From: JALYUA01 sp038203955
Lineage (GTDB): Bacteria; Acidobacteriota; Thermoanaerobaculia; UBA5066; Gp7-AA6
Reading direction: 5' to 3'
Length of the DNA: 5,730 bases
NCBI GenBank assembly: GCA_038203955.1
Contig: JBBRDK010000157.1
Coordinates: forward strand, 1 to 5,730
Within the stretch, counting starts at the first letter, position 1. Every line of letters starts with the position of its first letter. A program made the position numbers and the translations under genes. Positions 1-5,338 of the stretch are shown here, piece after piece. Under the pieces are notes generated by a model, which saw only the letters and a program-made list of their open reading frames with translations, ran no database searches and was not told where the DNA came from.

Positions 1-94
1 CGCCCGCCGCGCGCAGCGCCTGGAGGCACTCCCGGAGGTGTTGGTCGCCCCGATAGTGGACGACGACCGCCGAAAGATCCGGAGGGGAGGACAT
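1..94 (-). CDS. GT2-family glycosyltransferase, N-terminal fragment (runs off the window)
   Basis: An ATG at 94-92 on the minus strand opens a frame with no stop to the window edge, giving 31 residues. They begin MSSPPDLSAVVVHYRGDQ and continue as a leucine-rich helix (HLRECLQALRAAG). A short hydrophobic strand (SAVVVHY) followed by a helix with a Leu-x-x-Cys-Leu-x-x-Leu pattern is the usual start of a GT2 (GT-A fold) glycosyltransferase: the first strand binds the nucleotide of the donor sugar. The same pattern opens the gene at 5338 (TAIVVNYRQ). The DXD and catalytic-base motifs would lie outside the window. No Shine-Dalgarno sequence is visible before the ATG, but a -10-like TAAACT ends 9 bases upstream, so a very short leader is possible. 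The family call rests on the N-terminal pattern only. Confidence 0.72.
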   Translation of the reverse strand, partial: MSSPPDLSAVVVHYRGDQHLRECLQALRAAG

Positions 95-103
95 GGCGCA
101 GGG

Positions 104-110
104 AGTTTAC
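104..110 (-). promoter_or_regulatory. Candidate -10 element (GTAAACT) ahead of the GT2 gene at 94
   Basis: On the minus strand GTAAACT lies 9 bases before the ATG at 94. TAAACT matches the TATAAT consensus at four of six positions. No good -35 box is visible about 17 bases further upstream, and there is no Shine-Dalgarno sequence between it and the ATG. The spacing would give a leaderless or very short-leader transcript. The identical heptamer stands 11 bases before the ATG of the fusion gene at 3324. It is a weak, short motif, so the call is tentative. Confidence 0.3.
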
Positions 111-117
111 AGTCGCC

Positions 118-140
118 CGCCGGCGCTCTCCCCTCCGGCG
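118..140. other. GC-rich inverted repeat (6-bp stem, 11-base loop) in the spacer
   Basis: CGCCGG at 118-123 is perfectly complementary to CCGGCG at 135-140, with an 11-base loop between them. It lies between the end of the GT4 gene and the start of the next GT2 gene. No U-run follows the stem on either strand (the T-rich stretch on the minus strand precedes it), so it is not a classical intrinsic terminator. It could slow transcription or stabilise a 3' end. In such GC-rich DNA a 6-bp stem can also arise by chance. Confidence 0.35.
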
Positions 141-145
141 AACCC

Positions 146-194
146 GAAAACGGAAAACTGAAAACTCAGAACTGACAACTCGGAACTGACAACT
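146..194. repeat. Phased heptanucleotide tandem repeat, seven units
   Basis: Read on the plus strand, six consecutive 7-base units from 153 to 194 all end in AACT, with variable first triplets GAA, GAA, CAG, GAC, CGG and GAC. A seventh, diverged unit (GAAAACG) precedes them at 146-152. The last four units also form a 14-base period (CAGAACT-GACAACT, then CGGAACT-GACAACT). The tract is AT-rich compared with everything around it. It fills the spacer immediately after the GT4 gene, and its last base is the first base of that gene's stop codon on this strand. It resembles the short tandemly repeated heptamers known from cyanobacterial intergenic DNA, though nothing else here suggests a cyanobacterium. 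No coding role is apparent. Confidence 0.85.
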
Positions 195-1435
195 CATCTC
201 TCCCTTCCCGTTAGCCGGCCCCAGACCGAACGGCCGCGCGCGGCCGGGAAAGACAGGCGGCCGGGGTCGACCCGCGCGTCCCGGCACCACGCGAGGAGGG
301 GCGCCGCCACCCGGCCCCAGGCGCTCGCCGCGGCGAACCGGCGCGCCGCCTCGCCGGCGATTCGGCGCCGGTCTCCGTCCGACAGAAACGCGGACACCCT
401 CGCGGCGACCGAGGCGGCGGTGGACTCCGCGCGGAGACCGGCCCCGGCCTCCTCCAGCGAACGGGCGAGGGAGCCTCCGTTGACCGAGACGCTCGGCACG
501 CCCCCCCACGCGGCGTCGAGCAGGCGCGTCCGAAAAGCGAGATCCGTTTCGAGGCCGGGCGACGAGATGGAGACCACCAGGTCGGCCGCGGCGTAGAGGT
601 CGGCGCGTGAGGCGTACGGAAGCCAGGGCGAGAAGAACAGGGACCTGCGGCCCGGGTCGATCTCTCGTGCGCGCTCGAGAAGGCGCGCGTAGACCTTCTG
701 GGGCGTGCTTTCGGGATTGGGGTTTTCGAAGAAGAGAAGCTTCGCCGCCGGGTGATTCTCGAGCACCCCCGGCCACGCGGCGAGGAGGATATCCGGGTCG
801 TACCAGTCGTAGACCCCGCCGAAGAGGACGATTGGTCCGCCGGCCGGAAGGCCCGCGGCGCTTCGGCCCCGGCCGGGGTCGCCGGAGGCAGGCTCCCCGG
901 GAGCGCCGAAAGGCACTTCCGCGATCAGACGGGTCAGCTCCGGGTCTCCCAGAAAATTGCGGGCGCCCACCCGGCCCGCGGCATAGAGCGCCCCGGCATA
1001 GAACAGCCGCTGCTCCGGAGAGGCGCAGAGGTAGAAGTCTCCACGCGCCAGGGCGAGGGCGAGGGTCGCCCGGTCGTGGCGCGCCGTCTGTTCCCCGAGC
1101 ACGGGCGCGTAGTGCAGGTTCTCGACGAAAAACGGATCGTAGAGGTCGACGGCGACCGGGATCTCTGGCGCCTGGTGAAACCACCAGTTCGCGGCGTGTC
1201 CCGACACGACGGCCGCGTCAGCGCCGTTCGCCGCGGCGGCGAGCGCGCCCGCGGGTGCGGACTGGACGGGAATCCCGTTCGCGACCGCCGCCGCCTCTTC
1301 CGGGTCGTTCGAGACCAGGAGTGAGACCTCGTGCTCCTCCTGGAGCGCGCGCGCGAGCTCGAGAGCCCGAATCCCCATGCCGGCCATCCGGGGCCGGATG
1401 GGCTCCGGCGCCAGGACAACGACTCGGCGGCTCAA
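194..1435 (-). CDS. GT4-like (GT-B fold) glycosyltransferase, divergent
   Basis: Likely transfers a sugar from a nucleotide-sugar donor to a growing glycan at the cytoplasmic face of the membrane. With the chosen start it has 413 residues. The N-terminal Rossmann half opens with SRRVVVLAPEPIRP and a glycine loop RMAGMGIRALELARAL (residues 16-31), typical of the acceptor side of GT4 enzymes. A Gly/Pro/Ala-rich linker at about 177-200 leads to the donor half, which starts PIVLFGGVYDWYDPD (201-215). The signature ETDLAFRTRLLDAAWGGVPS (296-315) occupies the place of the usual EX7E motif, but the classical glutamate spacing is absent. There is no signal peptide or membrane segment. The start is taken as TTG at 1435-1433, which overlaps the upstream stop as TTGA. 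A longer frame from GTG at 1477 would add a Pro/Arg-rich, non-conserved 14-residue extension overlapping the upstream gene. No Shine-Dalgarno is seen, so translational coupling is likely. The specific sugar is unknown. Confidence 0.85.
   Translation of the reverse strand: MSRRVVVLAPEPIRPRMAGMGIRALELARALQEEHEVSLLVSNDPEEAAAVANGIPVQSAPAGALAAAANGADAAVVSGHAANWWFHQAPEIPVAVDLYDPFFVENLHYAPVLGEQTARHDRATLALALARGDFYLCASPEQRLFYAGALYAAGRVGARNFLGDPELTRLIAEVPFGAPGEPASGDPGRGRSAAGLPAGGPIVLFGGVYDWYDPDILLAAWPGVLENHPAAKLLFFENPNPESTPQKVYARLLERAREIDPGRRSLFFSPWLPYASRADLYAAADLVVSISSPGLETDLAFRTRLLDAAWGGVPSVSVNGGSLARSLEEAGAGLRAESTAASVAARVSAFLSDGDRRRIAGEAARRFAAASAWGRVAAPLLAWCRDARVDPGRLSFPAARGRSVWGRLTGRER
1432..1435 (-). 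promoter_or_regulatory. TTGA stop/start overlap (fusion gene to GT4 gene)
   Basis: TGA at 1434-1432 ends the fusion gene, and TTG at 1435-1433 is the best placed start of the next gene, sharing two bases with the stop. No AGGAGG-like sequence lies within 20 bases upstream, so re-initiation by the terminating ribosome is the likely mode. The conserved first strand of the GT-B domain begins only three codons later, leaving little room for another start. Confidence 0.6.
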
Positions 1436-3324
1436 CGTCGGCCGCGGAGGCGGTCCACGAGGAGGTGAAGCTGCCACACGCGCGAGGCGTAGATCTGCTC
1501 GAGGATTCCGGCCAGGCGCTCGACCTCCATCCGCATGGCGGAGAGCTCCCGGTCGTACCGCTCGTTGGCGGCGAAGACGTCGGCGAGGCGCGCGTGAACG
1601 AGCTCGTTCTCCGCCATGATGCGGGCCCGTTCCGTCTGGAGCTCGGAGACGCGCCGTTTCTCCTCGCGAAGATCGAGGCGGGCTGCGTCACCGGCGGAGG
1701 CGCGTTCGGAGAGGCGGCGGTGGCTCTCCCGGTGATGGAGCAGCTCCCCCTGGGATCCGAAGTCCCGCTCGTACCAGAACACGATCTGCGCCCGCATGCG
1801 GTCGAACACGCGGGCGAGGCCGGACTCGGTGCGCCGCGACGCGTATTGCGCGTAGATACGCCGCCGCGCCTCCTGGAACGCCCCGGCCCCGGCGGCGACG
1901 TGGCCGGAATCGCCGTTCTGGTCCTGGAACTGGCGGTACTCGCACGTGATCGCCCGCACGTGGCGGAATCCCGTGAGCGCCGACAGCCGGATCAGGAAAT
2001 CCCAGTCCTCGGAGTAATCCATCGTCTCGTCGAAGCCGCCCGCCTGGAGGAAAAGGGACCGGGGGAGAAGCAGCGTGTGGAGGGGAATGTAGTTCGCGAG
2101 CAGAAGGTAGTCCGGATCGTAATCGAGGGAGTACTGAACCCCCCGGTGCCCCGGCGTCCAGCCCTCGTCGGCGGCCTCATAGATGGCGGTCACCGCGTCC
2201 GAATACACCACGGGCTCGGGGCCCGACGTCCAGGCGCGCGAAAGCCTCTCGAAATGGTCGGGCGCCAGCAGGTCGTCGTCGTCGAGAAAGGCGATCAGCT
2301 CGGAAGTCGCGAGCGCCACGCCCCGGTTGGCGGCGGCCGAGCGGCCCCGGCGTTCCTTAAGCTCCTCGACGACGAGGTCCCACGCCTCGCGGTATCCCTC
2401 CAGATTCTCGAGGCGCGCTCCCCCGTCGTTGACGACCACGACCTGCCGCGGGCGCGCGGTCTGCGCCTTCAGGCTGTCGAGCGCTTCGCGGAGCAGCGCC
2501 GGGCGGTTGCGGGTCCGCACCACGACGGAGACCGGAACGGGGGGGCGCGAGCCGTCCGTGTTGGCGCTCGGACCGATCGACCTCTTGAACGACTCGAGAG
2601 AGAGGGTCGAGAGCTGGGCATAGGGGATGAGACAGAACGCTTCCACGGGGCCCGACCCCGAAAGAGTGAGCCGGCGATAGGCGTTCAGTCCGGCGACGGC
2701 GCCGGCGTAATCCCGAACCTCCTGCTGCGAGACGAAGGCGGCCAGCGCTTCGCGCTTTCGCGTCTCCGACGCCGAGATGTCGACCAGAACGTTCGGCAGG
2801 ATCGGGTGGGAGATCTCGTAGAACGCGACCTGCAGGAAGCGGTAGAGGTCGTGATCGGGGTCCTCGGGGCGCGAGGCAGCGACTCTCTCGAAGAGGGCTT
2901 CCGCGAGCGCGCGATGGTCGGGATGGATCTCGACGGGGGACGGGCACAGAACGAGCTCCGGCTGGACCTCGGCGATCTGTGCGGCCAGCGCCGCGTCGAG
3001 ATCCGGCCGCCGGTCGGCGAGACCCCGGTCCGGCAATCCCGCAAACACGGGCGCCGGGATCCCGAGGGCGTGAGCCGCGCGCCGGGCCTCTTCGCGGCGG
3101 AGCAGCCCGTACGATTCCGCCGCCTCCGGCGCGATGCCCTCCTGCCGAGTTCCGTCCGTCGCGATCCAGACGCGGAGAACCTTCGCCGACGCGTTCAACG
3201 CGAGCGTCCCGCCCGCGCCGAAGGCGTCGTCATCGGGATGCGCGCCGAGCACCAGAAGGCGCCCGGCCACGAGCTCGCTCGCCTGATACGGAATCAGGGA
3301 CGCTTCGTCCAACGGCTTTCCCAT
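1432..3324 (-). CDS. Fusion protein: PIG-L/LmbE-type deacetylase + GT2 glycosyltransferase + C-terminal coiled coil
   Basis: A 630-residue protein with three parts. Residues about 20-235 are a PIG-L/LmbE-type zinc N-deacetylase: GAHPDDDAFGAGGT (27-40) carries the HPDD metal/catalytic motif (H29, D31, D32), and IHPDHRAL (133-140) supplies the second histidine pair (H134, H137). This family removes N-acetyl groups from GlcNAc-type sugars (MshB, BshB, PIG-L). The usual AHPDDE ends in D33 here. Residues about 262-465 are a GT2 domain: VSVVVRTRNRPALLREALDSL (265-285, written from V265), VVVVNDGG (295-302), a DDDD metal site (348-351) in FLDDDDLLAPDHF, and SEDWD (438-442) as the catalytic base region. 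After a helical linker, residues about 548-612 are heptad-like coiled coil, ending SRVWQLHLLVDRLRGRR. ATG at 3324 is the natural start, 15 codons before the first domain strand. There is no signal peptide. Deacetylation could act on the sugar that the GT2 domain adds, which is inferred. The substrate is unknown. Confidence 0.9.
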   Translation of the reverse strand: MGKPLDEASLIPYQASELVAGRLLVLGAHPDDDAFGAGGTLALNASAKVLRVWIATDGTRQEGIAPEAAESYGLLRREEARRAAHALGIPAPVFAGLPDRGLADRRPDLDAALAAQIAEVQPELVLCPSPVEIHPDHRALAEALFERVAASRPEDPDHDLYRFLQVAFYEISHPILPNVLVDISASETRKREALAAFVSQQEVRDYAGAVAGLNAYRRLTLSGSGPVEAFCLIPYAQLSTLSLESFKRSIGPSANTDGSRPPVPVSVVVRTRNRPALLREALDSLKAQTARPRQVVVVNDGGARLENLEGYREAWDLVVEELKERRGRSAAANRGVALATSELIAFLDDDDLLAPDHFERLSRAWTSGPEPVVYSDAVTAIYEAADEGWTPGHRGVQYSLDYDPDYLLLANYIPLHTLLLPRSLFLQAGGFDETMDYSEDWDFLIRLSALTGFRHVRAITCEYRQFQDQNGDSGHVAAGAGAFQEARRRIYAQYASRRTESGLARVFDRMRAQIVFWYERDFGSQGELLHHRESHRRLSERASAGDAARLDLREEKRRVSELQTERARIMAENELVHARLADVFAANERYDRELSAMRMEVERLAGILEQIYASRVWQLHLLVDRLRGRR

Positions 3325-3335
3325 CTCTTTCGCGC

Positions 3336-3342
3336 AGTTTAC
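3336..3342 (-). promoter_or_regulatory. Candidate -10 element (GTAAACT) in the 35-base gap before the fusion gene
   Basis: The gap at 3325-3359 is the only non-overlapping junction inside the operon. On the minus strand it holds GTAAACT ending 11 bases before the ATG at 3324. Only a poor purine stretch (GAAAGAG, directly abutting the ATG) could serve as ribosome binding site. The same heptamer precedes the ATG at 94. This may be an internal promoter giving a short-leader mRNA, or the similarity may be chance. Confidence 0.3.
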
Positions 3343-3359
3343 CCGTTACGGCGGCGCGC

Positions 3360-4292
3360 TCAGATGAGGTCGTAAAGCGCGGGAACCAGGTGTCCGGTCT
3401 CGGAGAACCGGCGCACCGCGTTGTCGTCGAAGGAGCGCACGATCAGCGGGAACCCCGCGTCCGCCCGCTGTCCGGGTAGCTTCGAGATCGCCTCCCGCCC
3501 AGGGCCGCCGGGCGTCTCCCAGAGGACGAGCTCCCTTGCTCCGAGAGCCGACGCCTCCGCCGCGGCGGCCGCGAGCAGCTCGGGCAGACCCTCTCCCCCG
3601 GACGCGCACAGCCAGTCCGCCACGACTGCCCGCTCGCCCACGACCGACAGCGCGGCCCAAGACGTCATCGAAGCGGAGCCGATCCAGACCATCCGGTAGT
3701 AGCGCGTCGGGCGCGCGTGAAACCTCCAGTTCGCGCGTGCGCGGTCGCGCACCGCGCCGCTCGGAATCGCGGCGCGGGCCGCCTCCCACAGCCGGTCGAA
3801 CGCGTCTCCGGCAACATCCCCGGCCCCGGTTGCGGCCGGCCGCTCGGAAAAGGCGCCGATGGGCACACGCACCTCCCGGATCGGCAGCAGCGTGCGCGAC
3901 CCGATCAGGCGGTGGCTGATCGCGAGCGCCCGCGCATTCGGAAAGCCGAAGCAGAACGGCACGCCGCGCGCGCCGACGGTCTCGTAGAAGGCGCCCGCCA
4001 TCGCCCGGTAGACGGCGCGTCCGAGGCCTCGCGCGCGCCGGTCGGTGGCCACGTCTCCGACCGAGTAGAGAAGGGTCTCCTGCCCGTCGAGCCGGAATCG
4101 CATGCCCCATCCCGCGTAATTCCCGACGATCTCGCCGTCCTCCTCGGCGACGACGCCATACCAGCCGTCCGGGTCCTTCTCGAATTTCCAGGCCCACTCG
4201 GGCTCCGAGAGGTCGGCTCCGAATGTCCGGGCGAAGAGCCGCCGGATTCCCGGCGCGTCGGCGGACGTGGCCTCCCGGATGCGCGCCGTCAC
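3360..4292 (-). CDS. GNAT-family N-acetyltransferase (Acetyltransf_9-like, probable two-lobed)
   Basis: Predicted acetyl-CoA-dependent N-acetyltransferase of 310 residues. The first lobe opens TARIREATSADAPGIRRLF (2-20), the common GNAT beginning. It then shows VVAEEDGEIVGNYAGW (47-62) and motif A, YSVGDVATDRRARGLGRAVY (76-95), where R86-A-R-G-L-G91 is the pyrophosphate-binding loop. FCFGFPNARALAISHRLIG (113-131) matches the GFPN segment I associate with this group. The second half, with NWRFHARPTRYYRMVW (188-203) and a helix plus strand at 235-260, looks like a degenerate second GNAT fold, as in Eis or MshD-like proteins. GTG at 4292 is chosen because it overlaps the upstream stop as GTGA and sits just before the conserved first strand. 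The next in-frame Met is residue 64, too late. In-frame codons upstream encode unrelated Pro/Arg-rich sequence. Adjacent to a sugar deacetylase gene, it may acylate an amino sugar, which is inferred. Peptide or lipid acceptors are possible too. Confidence 0.85.
   Translation of the reverse strand: MTARIREATSADAPGIRRLFARTFGADLSEPEWAWKFEKDPDGWYGVVAEEDGEIVGNYAGWGMRFRLDGQETLLYSVGDVATDRRARGLGRAVYRAMAGAFYETVGARGVPFCFGFPNARALAISHRLIGSRTLLPIREVRVPIGAFSERPAATGAGDVAGDAFDRLWEAARAAIPSGAVRDRARANWRFHARPTRYYRMVWIGSASMTSWAALSVVGERAVVADWLCASGGEGLPELLAAAAAEASALGARELVLWETPGGPGREAISKLPGQRADAGFPLIVRSFDDNAVRRFSETGHLVPALYDLI
4289..4292 (-). promoter_or_regulatory. GTGA stop/start overlap (GT2 gene to acetyltransferase gene)
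   Basis: TGA at 4291-4289 ends the GT2 gene, and GTG at 4292-4290 starts the acetyltransferase. No strong Shine-Dalgarno is present in the 20 bases before it, so translation probably depends on coupling to the upstream gene. Confidence 0.7.
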
Positions 4293-5338
4293 GAACGCTC
4301 GAGCACGAAGGTCTCCCGCGGGCGGCCGTCGGCGCCGGAGAAGGTCGTGCAGAACCACTCTCCGGCGGGAAGCGAGGAGGCGAGGTCCGCCGGAATTCGA
4401 AAAGGTGTCGAGAGGTCGGCCCCGGCAAACGGAATCCGCGAGGCGTGCGGCGAGAGAGCGATCCATTCCCCGGGCCGCGCGGGAATCTCGTCCAGGCTTC
4501 GCGTCGGGACGCGGTGCGGCCGCCGCCGTCGCTCGGCGCGCTCGAGCAGGGCGCGTCCGAGGCGCCCATAGCGGCGCTGGCGGAAGAGACGGCGGGAGGC
4601 GCCCCGCCGCCGCGAGGTCTCGGGATCCCCCGAGGCGCTGCCGCCCCACAGATGACGCACGCGAGCACCGGCGACGACGGCGAGATCGAGGCCCGCGCGC
4701 CGCACGCGGCCCTCCCACTCGGTCTCCTCGTACTCGAACGGAAACCGCTCGTCGAACCGTCCGACGCGGTCGAAGACGTCCCGGCGGGACGCCAGCACGG
4801 CCCCCGACAGATGCCGCGCCGTCCCGCCGCGCGTCCACAGCGAGACCGCCTCGCGGGCGAATCGCGCGAAGCGCCGGTCGTCGCGCACGCGAGAGCGGCC
4901 CGTCCGGAAGAGTCCGAGCTCCCCGAAGAAACCGGGATCGAATCCGGGAGGAAGCAGGAGGCGGCCCTCCGAGTCCCATTCGCAGATCGGGGCCGCCGCG
5001 CCGGCGTCGGGGCGAGCGACCGCCGCGAGGAGCGCGGTTAGCGCGCCGGGCCGGAAGAGGACGTCTGCGTTCGAGACAACCAGGCGGGACCCCCGCGCGC
5101 GAGCGAGGCCGGCGTTCGCCCCGCCGGCGTAACCGCGATTGTCGGGGAGCGCCACCAGCCGGTCCGCGTCGACGCCGCGAAGCGCTTCCGCCTCGGCGTC
5201 TCCCGAGCCGCAATCGACCAGCACGATCTCCCCCGCGATCCCTTCGCGGGCGAAGGCGTCGCGAAGAGTGCCCGCGCACGCGCCGGCGAGCGCGGCCTGC
5301 CGGTAGTTGACGACGATGGCCGTGACGTCCGGATTCAG
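4289..5338 (-). CDS. GT2-family glycosyltransferase with C-terminal extension, probable CTG start
   Basis: A 349-residue GT-A fold glycosyltransferase, likely cytoplasmic or membrane-peripheral. Motifs in order: TAIVVNYRQ (6-14), VLVDCGSGD (39-47), LPDNRGYAGGANAGL (64-78), which is the nucleotide-binding NxGY loop of rhamnosyltransferase-like GT2 enzymes, VVSNADVLFRPGAL (87-100) with N90-A-D92 in the DXD place, and RFDERFPFEYEETEWEGRV (194-212) with E204/E205/E207 in the usual YEDxD position, then RVRHLWGGS (226-234). Rhamnose or another deoxyhexose is a guess by similarity. About residues 270-349 lie beyond the core and read like a small beta-rich domain. They are not membrane-spanning. The start is CTG at 5338: it overlaps the previous stop as CTGA, has GGGAGGG six bases upstream, and no in-frame ATG, GTG or TTG lies between the previous gene's closing codons and the first conserved strand. 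Upstream frame-extension is Arg/Pro-rich shadow sequence. Confidence 0.88.
   Translation of the reverse strand: MNPDVTAIVVNYRQAALAGACAGTLRDAFAREGIAGEIVLVDCGSGDAEAEALRGVDADRLVALPDNRGYAGGANAGLARARGSRLVVSNADVLFRPGALTALLAAVARPDAGAAAPICEWDSEGRLLLPPGFDPGFFGELGLFRTGRSRVRDDRRFARFAREAVSLWTRGGTARHLSGAVLASRRDVFDRVGRFDERFPFEYEETEWEGRVRRAGLDLAVVAGARVRHLWGGSASGDPETSRRRGASRRLFRQRRYGRLGRALLERAERRRRPHRVPTRSLDEIPARPGEWIALSPHASRIPFAGADLSTPFRIPADLASSLPAGEWFCTTFSGADGRPRETFVLERS
5335..5338 (-). promoter_or_regulatory. CTGA stop/start overlap (partial GT4 gene to GT2 gene)
   Basis: TGA at 5337-5335 ends the upstream glycosyltransferase, and CTG at 5338-5336 is the only plausible initiation codon just before the conserved N-terminal strand of the next one. 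CTG is a rare bacterial start, but the position copies the GTGA and TTGA overlaps elsewhere in the operon. Confidence 0.6.

Noticed and set aside
118..140. Intrinsic transcription terminator in the spacer
   Set aside because: The stem has no following U-run on the minus strand, and the T-rich heptamer tract lies before it. I kept it only as an inverted repeat.
146..194. CRISPR array
   Set aside because: Units are only 7 bases, directly adjacent, and have no spacers of consistent length.
607..3375. A 922-codon open frame on the plus strand
   Set aside because: It lies antisense to the GT4 and fusion genes, is extremely Arg/Pro-rich with no recognisable motif, and is the expected shadow of GC-rich codon use. 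The minus-strand frames have complete family motifs.
3346..4668. A 440-codon minus-strand frame overlapping the acetyltransferase
   Set aside because: It is a different frame over the same DNA, rich in Arg/Gly/Pro, without domain motifs. The frame at 3360-4292 shows a clear GNAT domain.
4267..5310. Long plus-strand frames opposite the GT2 gene
   Set aside because: Composed almost entirely of Arg, Pro, Gly and Ala with no motif. They are antisense shadows of the GT2 gene.
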